64,000 bases of DNA from Cognatilysobacter tabacisoli (lineage in GTDB: Bacteria; Pseudomonadota; Gammaproteobacteria; Xanthomonadales; Xanthomonadaceae), in the NCBI RefSeq assembly GCF_003586305.1, contig NZ_QXJI01000001.1, positions 558,001-622,000 on the forward strand, in the 5' to 3' direction. Of the stretch, positions 46,914-53,718 are shown one piece after another. Under the pieces are notes generated by a model. The model was not told the DNA's origin. It saw only the letters and a list, made by a program, of their open reading frames with translations, and made no database searches. How positions within the stretch are numbered: position 1 is the first letter of the stretch; each line of letters opens with the position of its first letter. The translations under genes were made by a program, and so were the position numbers.

Positions 46914-47714
46914 ATGGCGGCGATCGTTCTCGACAAGTGTTTTCTGCAGGCAGCTTCGTGGCAGGCGATATGCGGACTTGCCAAGCGCCACGACCTTCTC
47001 ATTACCGGAAGCCTGTTCCATGAGCTTCTAACAGGCAATCAAGAAGCCAGGCGCAAAGTCTTCGCTAAGCTCCCCCGGCAGGACAATCCCGTTCTCCTTC
47101 TCGACAATGTTTCATCGCTTTTGGCCCACGAAGGCAACACGCACACACCAGCGGGGGACGTTAGCAGTCACACGCTAAAGCTTGCCTTTAGGTTTAATCC
47201 ACGCTTGAAGGAGAATGGATACGAATTGCCGCCAGGCGTACTTGAGGCGGTTGCAGAAAACGAAGCGCGTACCCGCCGCTTGGTGGAATCGTATGTTGCT
47301 CGCACAAATGCGGTTGTGGACATGTTTCACCCAGTGACGACGGGCTCTGACAAGGGCCGGCTTGTCGCCTTGGCAGAGATTGAGAAAGAGATCTCTGACC
47401 CTAAGAGCGTACTGACCTTCTATAGGTCGCTGGGTGACCCCAAGCTTCCACCCGCTGATCTCTTAACGCCAGACTGGGCGACCTTCAGGTTTTACCAAAC
47501 AAGTCTGTTGTTCTCTCTGCACACAGTTCACAGGCATCGAGGTCCGGTTCCTGTGCCGCAATCGGCAAGGGGGTTTCAGCGCCTAGAGCATGATGTTCAC
47601 GATCACATGGTCCTGTGTACAGGCATTCTGGCTGGCGGATTGGCGACGAATGAGAGAAAGCTTAAGGATTGGTGTGCTCTGCTCAATCCGGGAGCCCTGG
47701 TGGTTTCAAGCTAG
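46914..47714 (+). CDS. PIN-domain-like protein, putative nuclease
   Basis: 266 aa from the ATG at 46914. The fold order suggests a PIN domain: VLDKC with Asp 7 at the end of strand 1, FHELLTG with Glu 37, and near the C-terminus EHDVHDHMVL with Asp 227/230, then a strand and LATNERKLKDW. These acidic residues are those that bind metal in PIN ribonucleases. A long helical insertion (about 90-200) is unusual for small VapC-type toxins. It is 20 bases behind the HEPN-like gene, so the two are likely one unit. Function is unknown; RNA cleavage is inferred. Confidence 0.6.
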   Translation: MAAIVLDKCFLQAASWQAICGLAKRHDLLITGSLFHELLTGNQEARRKVFAKLPRQDNPVLLLDNVSSLLAHEGNTHTPAGDVSSHTLKLAFRFNPRLKENGYELPPGVLEAVAENEARTRRLVESYVARTNAVVDMFHPVTTGSDKGRLVALAEIEKEISDPKSVLTFYRSLGDPKLPPADLLTPDWATFRFYQTSLLFSLHTVHRHRGPVPVPQSARGFQRLEHDVHDHMVLCTGILAGGLATNERKLKDWCALLNPGALVVSS

Positions 47715-47903
47715 CAATTCATTCAAGCCGAAGTCGCTTCAGGCGTTGAAGAGGCGATCAGCTCTGACCGGAAGGTGCCCCTGAGGACAGGCGGAGTTAC
47801 AGGCCCCCATCGTCGAACTAAACATAAAACTGAGTCTTGCATCCCATGCACAATGCGTCCTTGGCGGTGTCGGGGACGCCGCATGCGCCGGGGGTCACGG
47901 AAG

Positions 47904-47926
47904 GACCCGCCGCTTCACGGCGGGTC
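47904..47926. terminator. Hairpin between convergent cargo and replication modules
   Basis: Nine-base perfect arms GACCCGCCG / CGGCGGGTC around a 5-base loop, 30 bases beyond the ATPase stop. It separates plus-strand cargo from the minus-strand replication genes. The remaining part of the gap 47715-47955 shows nothing. Confidence 0.55.
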
Positions 47927-47955
47927 ACGCACGAATCCGTTTGCGCACGGTCGAT

Positions 47956-49134
47956 CTAGAAGGGGCCGTCATCTACCGAAGGCGGCAATCCATTTCCCGA
48001 AGGTCGCGAAGGTTGCAAGCGACTTTGTGTGCCACCTTCGCCACCTTCGCTTGTGAACAGTCGCCAAGCCCAGCCGCCGTCCATGCCTTGCTTCACTGCC
48101 ACGGCACCAATTTTTCGTTTCGCGCGGTGCATGACGTCTTTCGAGAACCCCGCGCTCCCGGCCTCGGCGAAGATTCCCTTGGCCGGGCGCGGCCCGTAGC
48201 GCAACAACTCGCGCAGAAAGCCTGCGGCATCCCCAGTAGCATCGTCTTCTTGTTGCTCAGCGCCAGCCAGGAGCTCGCGGGCTGACCCCTCGAGTGCAGA
48301 GCCCCAGATCACCGATGACGCCATGACTCCCGGGAAATCAGGCAGCTCCCCTTGGCTCAAGTCGTAGATGAAGCCGCCGCCGTCCGGGCCAATATTGGAC
48401 TTGGCGCGGGCAAGGAATCGCCTTGCCGGTTCCCCATTGTCTGCCTCCCCCTTGGCCGTAACGAGGACGAGGCGAGCCAACGCGCCGAATGCCAGTGATC
48501 CGGTAATGCGCTCGACCGGCTCACGCCCCGCCGTGCCCTTGGTGAAGTGCGTGATTCCAAGCAGTGCGCAGCGGTGTTCTCTCGCAAGATCAACCAGGGG
48601 CTGAAGCCCGCGGCGCACCTCTGCGTTCTTGTGTGAGTCGCCGGACACAGCAGACACAATGGGGTCAACCACAAGCAGACGTACGTCGGACAGTTCGGCC
48701 AGGGCCGTCCGAAGGGCGCCAACATCCTGCGACGGGTTGAACGGGCGGTGTTCGAGACCATCCCGTACTCCTTGCACAAAATGGACGCGCTGCATGTCCG
48801 CCCCTGCAGCCCGCAAGCGCGGGGCCAGCGTGTCGGCCGGGTCATCTTCGCCCGACCAAACAATAACAGTCCCAAGGTCAGCCCGTTTTCCGTCCGGCCA
48901 TTCCCCGCCGGTCGTGATGGAGGCTGCGAGCGCCAGGGCAATGGTTGTTTTTCCCGTACCCGGCTGCCCGCCGAGGATGTGCAGCTTGCCAGCGGCCAGC
49001 CACCCCTCCCAAAGCCAGTCGACGGCTTCGGGCATGACGGCGTCGCCCCGCAGCAGTTCTGCACGCGGCAAGTCATCGTCCGTTGAGGAATCCAAACGCT
49101 GCCACGCCCGTTGTTCCAGGGTAAGCGCGGTCAT
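47956..49134 (-). CDS. RepA-type AAA ATPase (plasmid/satellite replicative helicase)
   Basis: 392 aa. An AAA_25/RecA-like core starts with GWLAAGKLHILGGQPGTGKTT (Walker A GQPGTGKT) and has VIVWSGEDD, LLVVDPI (Walker B) and GITHFTKG. It resembles hexameric RepA helicases of plasmids and P4-like elements, which unwind DNA at the element's origin. The C-terminus (about 285-370) looks like a winged-helix unit. The ATG overlaps the stop of the upstream zinc-finger gene (ATGA at 49131-49134). Confidence 0.85.
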   Translation of the reverse strand: MTALTLEQRAWQRLDSSTDDDLPRAELLRGDAVMPEAVDWLWEGWLAAGKLHILGGQPGTGKTTIALALAASITTGGEWPDGKRADLGTVIVWSGEDDPADTLAPRLRAAGADMQRVHFVQGVRDGLEHRPFNPSQDVGALRTALAELSDVRLLVVDPIVSAVSGDSHKNAEVRRGLQPLVDLAREHRCALLGITHFTKGTAGREPVERITGSLAFGALARLVLVTAKGEADNGEPARRFLARAKSNIGPDGGGFIYDLSQGELPDFPGVMASSVIWGSALEGSARELLAGAEQQEDDATGDAAGFLRELLRYGPRPAKGIFAEAGSAGFSKDVMHRAKRKIGAVAVKQGMDGGWAWRLFTSEGGEGGTQSRLQPSRPSGNGLPPSVDDGPF

Positions 49135-49613
49135 GCTGCCGGCCTCCAGAAACGGGGCTCCGTCAATACAGACGTCGCACCATCGATGCGCTCAACTGCT
49201 ACGGACAGACGCGTATCGTCTGCCTTGCTCAGCAGTTGCCAATTTGCGAGTTGCCGGGCGGCAATCAACACTACCGTGGCTTCCAACGCCAATGTTGACA
49301 GCGCGCTCGACCAAGCAGCTTCACAGACTACATGCCGCGCGCGACGGCGCTCCTCCGATGTCTGAGGCCAATGGCGCGGCGGTTGGAGGTTCGCCCAGTT
49401 CAGGCCAACTGCTGCCAGCACGGCACTCGCATCATTACAGCCAAAGCAATGCACCAAAACGCGGCCGTCCGCCTGGCAGACGCTGACCTTGCGCGATGCA
49501 CCACCGCAGGCCGGACAACGGGCACGCCAGCCAGTCCCCGACTTTTGGACGCCTTCAAGCCTTTGCAGCAAAGGGGCGGCACTGGCATCGGTGGCATGGT
49601 AGGAGGCGTTCAT
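49131..49613 (-). CDS. Primase-type zinc-finger protein
   Basis: 160 aa. After about 25 residues it has a zinc-ribbon CPACGG ... VHCFGCND, as in the N-terminal zinc domain of phage and P4-type primases. The C-terminal 90 residues are helical (RRRARHVVCEAAWSSALSTLAL) and lack Toprim or archaeal-type primase catalytic motifs. It probably helps primer synthesis or DNA binding for the element. Starts and stops overlap those of both neighbours by 4 bases. Confidence 0.75.
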   Translation of the reverse strand: MNASYHATDASAAPLLQRLEGVQKSGTGWRARCPACGGASRKVSVCQADGRVLVHCFGCNDASAVLAAVGLNWANLQPPRHWPQTSEERRRARHVVCEAAWSSALSTLALEATVVLIAARQLANWQLLSKADDTRLSVAVERIDGATSVLTEPRFWRPAA

Positions 49614-49927
49614 GCGGCCCCCTGCAGCAGTTCGGCCACCGCTTCCTCGAAGGTGAGTCCATACAGCCGACTATGGAAGTCCACCATTCCGCCGCTTCCA
49701 CAGCTAGGGCTCCCGTGGCAATGCCACCACGGCCGCTCCCATTTGAGGTTTACGCGGAACGCTGCACCGAGGTCACGATGGAAAGGGCATTGCCCTTGCG
49801 CCCAGCCAGCGGCATTGGGCTTGCGAAGGCCAATGACACGCTGGCCGAAATAGCTTTGGGGCTCAGGAAGCATGTACTCCCAGCCGGGCGGCAGTTGGGG
49901 CCGTTCGAGTTTAGGACGGCCGCTCAC
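49610..49927 (-). CDS. CHC2-type zinc-finger protein
   Basis: 105 aa. A DnaG-like CHC2 zinc finger is clear: CPFHRD, WHCHGSPSCGSGGMVDFHSRLYGLTFEEAVAELL. This is the DNA-recognition module of bacterial primases standing alone, without the catalytic Toprim part. It precedes the second zinc-finger gene with a 4-base overlap; together the two could act as a split DNA-binding part of a primase. Confidence 0.85.
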   Translation of the reverse strand: MSGRPKLERPQLPPGWEYMLPEPQSYFGQRVIGLRKPNAAGWAQGQCPFHRDLGAAFRVNLKWERPWWHCHGSPSCGSGGMVDFHSRLYGLTFEEAVAELLQGAA

Positions 49928-50127
49928 GGCGACACCTCATCAATCAAAGCGTGGATATCTTCGGCACGCCATGCAGTCGCCCGCTCAGCAATTTTGACGG
50001 GCTTGGGATAGCGGCCGGTGCGGACACCAGCCCACCAGGTAGAGCGGGACACCGGGAAGAGGGAGAGGACCTGCGGCAGCCGAAGGAAGCCCGTTGCGGG
50101 CAGGTACACGTTGTTGGCGTGTTTCAA
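49924..50127 (-). CDS. alpA: AlpA-family excisionase/transcriptional regulator
   Basis: 67 aa. A winged-helix/MerR-like fold: FLRLPQVLSLFPVSRSTWWAGVRTGRYPKPVKI followed by TAWRAEDIHALIDE. AlpA in P4-like elements activates the integrase gene and helps excision. It overlaps the CHC2 gene by 4 bases and begins the replication operon. Confidence 0.92.
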   Translation of the reverse strand: MKHANNVYLPATGFLRLPQVLSLFPVSRSTWWAGVRTGRYPKPVKIAERATAWRAEDIHALIDEVSP

Positions 50128-50202
50128 GGTTCTGCGTCCTTAGCCGCACCGGAGTGGGCGACTTCGGACATCAAACTATGTGCCCGCGCGGACCGCGGCT
50201 TC

Positions 50203-50763
50203 CTAAACCTTCGGTTTGTTTTTAGGACGGCGGAGCGCGTCCAACATAGCCTTGTTGTCGGGTGTCAACGCCTTCTCCCAGTCCGCGTCTGGATTTCCTC
50301 CCAACGCCTTCATTCGCGTGCGGTACTCGCCGACTGCCTTCTCGACGGTTTGTGGGGATACGTTGAACTTCCTTCCAACGACGGAATATGCCCCCTCCTG
50401 TTTGGCCGAATCCCTTACGGGGTGCCCCAGCTCACGCAGCAGCATCACCTCAAAGTGCATGAGGCGTGCATTGCTGTCCGTTTTCTTCGCGCCTCGATGT
50501 TTGTGATCGGGAACTCCGAAAGCTTCACCCAAGGTATTGCAATCAAGATCGAGGAAGCGCTGCCAGCTTTTGGTCACCAAAGTCGATGCCCAGGCGGGGC
50601 ATACTTCACCTCGCATGATGCATTGCATTGCAACCTCAAAAGCAATGGTTTCTGGAGATTCAATGTCGTATGGAAAGAGCTGATATTGCTGATTAAGGAT
50701 GCGGCGAGCCTTTATCGCCTTCTTCATCATTTCGGCTTCGGACGCATCGCTTGCCATAATCAT
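50203..50763 (-). CDS. Hypothetical protein with C-terminal HTH, coupled to integrase
   Basis: 186 aa from the ATG at 50763, which overlaps the integrase stop (ATGA). A second ATG at 50757 is also possible. Mostly helical. A helix-turn-helix can be seen near residues 125-150 (AYSVVGRKFNVSPQTVEKAVGEYR), suggesting DNA binding. I do not recognise the family. Its coupling to the integrase suggests a role in controlling integration or early gene expression. Confidence 0.75.
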   Translation of the reverse strand: MIMASDASEAEMMKKAIKARRILNQQYQLFPYDIESPETIAFEVAMQCIMRGEVCPAWASTLVTKSWQRFLDLDCNTLGEAFGVPDHKHRGAKKTDSNARLMHFEVMLLRELGHPVRDSAKQEGAYSVVGRKFNVSPQTVEKAVGEYRTRMKALGGNPDADWEKALTPDNKAMLDALRRPKNKPKV

Positions 50764-51983
50764 GCGCTCCGGCGGTTGATGGAAACCACGTTCTCGATGC
50801 TCGCTCGCAGTACATCCAGATAATCGGCCCACTTCTGTACGGCATTTCGTCGCTCATCCAAGAACTGAGTGCGGTCATAGGCTTTCTGGATTTCGTCTTT
50901 CTTAGCGTGCGCCAGCTGTGCTTCCAGCACATCCGCAGGAAGGTTAAGGCGTTCCCGCGCTACGGTTCGAAACATGCCTCGGAAACCATGCGTGGAGTGC
51001 TTTCCTTGAAAACCCAGCCGGCGCAGGGCTGAGCTCAAGGCGTCACGGTGCAAGTGCGGAGTGGTTTGCCTAGCCAGTGGTGGGAACACGTAGCGCGCGC
51101 CGTCTGTGTAGGCAAGCATCCCGCGCAGGGTTTCCACGGCCTGCGATGACAGCGGGACGATATGTGCATGCCGCGTTTTCATCTTTTCACCCGGAATCGA
51201 CCATTCCGCACCATCGAGGTCAACTTCACTCCATTCCATCGTCACCACGTTGCCGGGGCGCTGGGCGGTCAACATCGCCAACCTCAATGCTCCGCGCGTG
51301 ACGGGAATCGGGTAGCTCTCAACCGCCGCCGCCACCTTGCGCACGTCGGCCAGGTCGACAGCAGCAGGGATATGCCCCTTCGTAGCCTTGGGCAATGCGC
51401 CATTCAAATCCAGCAAGCGGCCCTCATCGCGCAGGCCCTCGCGGATTGCATAGCGGACGATGTTCACCAGGTAGCCGCGCGCCTTGGCTGCTAGGGATGG
51501 CGGGATGTCGGTCAGTGCGTCTGCGGCCTGTTTTGTGGTCAGCGTGGTAATCGACTGGCGGCAGAGGGCGGGGCCCAGATAGGTCTCGACCACGTAGGCC
51601 GCTTTGCGATGTGTTTCGACTGCCCAACTAGGCTGCATTCGTTCAAGCCATGCTGCGGCCACCTTCGGAAAGGGTGCTCCGGCCTCACGCTTGGCTGCTT
51701 CCTGCCGATCGGCCTTTGCTGCAGCTGGGTCCACGCCTCGACGAAGCAGCGCGCGGGCCTTCTCAGTCTGTTCTCGGGCTTCAGGAATGCCCACTTCCGG
51801 CCAAGGGCCAAATGAGAGGCGGTTCTCTCGGCCATCGGGGCGGGTGTACTTCAGATACCAACGGCGGGACAGACCGGTCTTGGTCTCCTTGGTCTCCACG
51901 TAGAGACCGCCGCCGTCAAACAGCTTTCCGGGCTTCGCGTGTTTGATTGCTAGCGCTGTCAGCTTTGCCGTTCTACCCGCCAT
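50760..51983 (-). CDS. Tyrosine-type site-specific integrase (P4/DUF4102 class)
   Basis: 407 aa from the ATG at 51983, with GGAGGGG upstream; the frame continues upstream but is not protein-like. The N-terminal DUF4102 arm-binding domain (KLFDGGGLYVE, YLKYTRPDGRENRLSFG) is followed by the core-binding domain and the catalytic domain with TAQRPGNV (Arg), HSTHGFRGMFRT (His-x-x-Arg), LAHAKKDE (His) and YDRT (Tyr nucleophile). It recombines the 24-base core in tRNA-Leu. Its N-terminus faces the tRNA, 230 bases away, the standard layout of P4-like islands. Confidence 0.96.
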   Translation of the reverse strand: MAGRTAKLTALAIKHAKPGKLFDGGGLYVETKETKTGLSRRWYLKYTRPDGRENRLSFGPWPEVGIPEAREQTEKARALLRRGVDPAAAKADRQEAAKREAGAPFPKVAAAWLERMQPSWAVETHRKAAYVVETYLGPALCRQSITTLTTKQAADALTDIPPSLAAKARGYLVNIVRYAIREGLRDEGRLLDLNGALPKATKGHIPAAVDLADVRKVAAAVESYPIPVTRGALRLAMLTAQRPGNVVTMEWSEVDLDGAEWSIPGEKMKTRHAHIVPLSSQAVETLRGMLAYTDGARYVFPPLARQTTPHLHRDALSSALRRLGFQGKHSTHGFRGMFRTVARERLNLPADVLEAQLAHAKKDEIQKAYDRTQFLDERRNAVQKWADYLDVLRASIENVVSINRRSA

Positions 51984-52009
51984 TGCCGCGCCCCTCCAGT
52001 TCAATGCCA

Positions 52010-52098
52010 GGGGGCAAGCTGCAGCGAGGGGGCAGGTTGCTTGCCCCCAAATCGGGCACAAGTCCGATGCATGCCCCATTTGCCCCAGTATTTGCCCC
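52010..52098. promoter_or_regulatory. Right-end integrase arm-type repeats
   Basis: TTGCCCC occurs at 52041-52047, 52080-52086 and 52092-52098, and an inverted copy at 52010-52018 (GGGGGCAAG) pairs with 52040-52048. With the two copies at the left end, this fits arm sites for a DUF4102 integrase. It also overlaps the probable integrase promoter. Confidence 0.5.
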
Positions 52099-52144
52099 TT
52101 CCGTGATCTGGATTCTAGCGGACGACTCTGGACGTTACAGCAAC

Positions 52145-52170
52145 AAAAAACCCCGCTTTCGCGGGGTTTT
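52145..52170 (-). terminator. Element-borne terminator behind tRNA-Leu
   Basis: Arms AAAACCCCGC / GCGGGGTTTT with a TTTC loop. On the minus strand the stem is followed by six T. It lies 44 bases past the tRNA 3' end and replaces the terminator now at 41596-41618. Confidence 0.85.
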
Positions 52171-52213
52171 GATGCGTCGCTCGGACTTCCCTGGACTTCC
52201 TGAAATCCTACGT

Positions 52214-52300
52214 TGGTGCCGGAAGTGGGACTCGAACCCACACGCTTTTAAGGGCGGCGGATTTTGAGTCCGCTGCGTCTACCGATTCCGCCATTCCGGC
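52214..52300 (-). tRNA. tRNA-Leu (anticodon CAA)
   Basis: 87 bases including the encoded CCA. The acceptor arms pair (GCCGGAA / TTCCGGC). The anticodon loop reads CTCAAAA, giving anticodon CAA. A long variable arm (CGCCCTTAAAAGCG region) is typical of leucine tRNAs, and the T-loop is GGTTCGAGTCC. Its last 24 bases are the right copy of the element's att core, so the gene stayed intact after integration. Confidence 0.96.
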
Positions 52301-52368
52301 GCGGACGCGAAGTATAGCCGGGGCGGGAGGCGCGGTCAGTGCCGCGCTCCGCGTGCGAGGGGTTGTCG

Positions 52369-52824
52369 CTACAGCAGTCCGCCGTGGCGCGCGGTTGCGG
52401 CGGCGAGGACCAGGATCACGGCGATGCCCACCATCTGCAGGCGCAGCTGGCTGCGCGTGCGGGCGATCTCGCCGGCATCGGGCGCGAACCCGGGGTTGTC
52501 GCGCAGCGCGCGCGACCAGCGGCCGAAGCGCAGGGTCGGTGCGATCGACAGGAGGCCGACCAGCACGAACACGCCAAGCTTGGCGTGGAACCAGGGATTG
52601 GCCTGGTAGAAGTCGTAGCCCTTGATGCCGTAGGCGATGCGCAGGCCGCCGGCCACCAGGACCAGCACCGCGCTGAGGCCGTACCCCGCGTCGAGGCGGC
52701 GCAGGCGGGCGATGGTGGCGGCGTCGACCGGGCCGCGCAGCAGCACCGACTCGGCGACGAGCATCGCGGTCAGCGCGAAGAACAGGACGTGGTGCAGCGA
52801 GGCCAGCAACCAGTCGATCAGCAT
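52369..52824 (-). CDS. DUF2214-family membrane protein
   Basis: 151 aa with four transmembrane helices. The start LIDWLLASLHHVLFFALTAMLVAE and NPWFHAKLGVFVLVGLLS segments match the DUF2214 pattern, with conserved His residues in helices that could bind haem or metal. Function unknown. It follows the cysteine dioxygenase gene after 46 bases on the same strand and may be co-transcribed. Confidence 0.88.
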   Translation of the reverse strand: MLIDWLLASLHHVLFFALTAMLVAESVLLRGPVDAATIARLRRLDAGYGLSAVLVLVAGGLRIAYGIKGYDFYQANPWFHAKLGVFVLVGLLSIAPTLRFGRWSRALRDNPGFAPDAGEIARTRSQLRLQMVGIAVILVLAAATARHGGLL

Positions 52825-52870
52825 CGGGCGTCCTTTCGCGTGCGGGTGTCAGCGGGTGGGGCGGGGCAGC

Positions 52871-53470
52871 CTACTGGTCGACGCACAGCGTCTTGGCGCG
52901 ACGGGCGTACCACTCGCCGTCCTGCGGCTCGAACATCGAGCAGCCTTCCATCGGCGCCTTGTAGATGTGCAGCGACACGGCGACCGTGTCGGCGCTGGTG
53001 TTGCGGATGGTGTGGTACTCGTGCGGCGGGATCAGGCTGCCGGCGCTGCCGGGGCCGGCCTGCATGCCACCGGCGGCACGGAAGCGCACGCGCTCGCCGT
53101 CGGACTCGAGCAGCTCGTACTGGGTGATCTCCAGCTCGCCGTCCCACACGCCCTCGACGCACCACAGCCCGCAATGGTCGTGCACCGGCGTGCCCTGGCC
53201 TGGGCCCCACGTCATCGCGACGACGCTGTAGCCCAGTTCCGGGCTGCGGTAGATCTCGCGACGGGCGTAGTGGTCGTCGATCGGGTCGTGCACGCAGGAG
53301 GGCAACTGCACGTCCCGGTCGCGGATCATCCGGCACAGGGTGTTGCGCAGCGCTGCGGTGACCGCGTGCTCGTCGCCGCTGACGACCGCGGCGTCCAGCG
53401 CGGCGACCAGCTTGTCATGGCCCGGGAAATCCATGTCGGGGAGGGCGACGGCAGCGCATTGGTTGGTCAT
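52871..53470 (-). CDS. Cysteine dioxygenase type I
   Basis: 199 aa from the ATG at 53470. A cupin fold with the iron ligands HDH in GTPVHDHCGLWCVEG and a third His in PPHEYHTIRN. It oxidises L-cysteine to cysteine sulfinate with O2, using mononuclear iron. The C in GLWCVEG is at the position that forms a Cys-Tyr crosslink in eukaryotic enzymes or is Gly in many bacterial ones. An inverted repeat covers its start codon. A MetX-family gene upstream on the same strand points to shared sulfur metabolism. Confidence 0.92.
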   Translation of the reverse strand: MTNQCAAVALPDMDFPGHDKLVAALDAAVVSGDEHAVTAALRNTLCRMIRDRDVQLPSCVHDPIDDHYARREIYRSPELGYSVVAMTWGPGQGTPVHDHCGLWCVEGVWDGELEITQYELLESDGERVRFRAAGGMQAGPGSAGSLIPPHEYHTIRNTSADTVAVSLHIYKAPMEGCSMFEPQDGEWYARRAKTLCVDQ

Positions 53471-53479
53471 GAAACCAAT
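53458..53479 (-). promoter_or_regulatory. Inverted repeat over the cysteine dioxygenase start codon
   Basis: Perfect 7-base arms ATTGGTT / AACCAAT around an 8-base spacer that contains the ATG. It could be an operator or an mRNA hairpin that hides the start. Confidence 0.45.
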
Positions 53480-53592
53480 TGTAGGCCCGGCCCCGGGCGC
53501 GTGCACTTAATGCGCGCGGACGCGGTGGAGTGCGGCGTCGGATTGGCGACGGCCGGCGCAGTTTGGGGCGATCGGGCCGCCGAAGGCTTCGT

Positions 53593-53608
53593 GCGGCCGT
53601 AAGGCCGC
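53593..53608. repeat. Short hairpin between cysteine dioxygenase and MetX-family genes
   Basis: Arms GCGGCC / GGCCGC with a GTAA (GNRA-type) loop in the 248-base gap 53471-53718. It may end the upstream transcript; no U-tract. Confidence 0.35.
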
Positions 53609-53718
53609 GATGGATTCGCGCGGATGCGGGCGAGGGGTGGATGACAACCAAGGGGACAGTTGCCGAGCCGCAGTCCATTGGCGACGGCGGCGGAGCAGTG
53701 GTGGACCGGAGTCCCGCC

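Larger units (their letters stand above)
41632..52237. mobile_element. P4-like integrative element in tRNA-Leu(CAA) with defence-type cargo
   Basis: About 10.6 kb bounded by 24-base direct repeats, one inside the 3' end of tRNA-Leu. From the tRNA side it carries integrase, a hypothetical HTH protein, AlpA, two zinc-finger primase-type proteins and a RepA-like ATPase (all minus strand, overlapping starts and stops), then three plus-strand cargo genes. The cargo has visibly lower GC than the rest of the window. No capsid, terminase or conjugation genes are present, so it must move with a helper or by its integrase alone. TTGCCCC repeats near both ends are candidate integrase arm sites. Confidence 0.93.
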
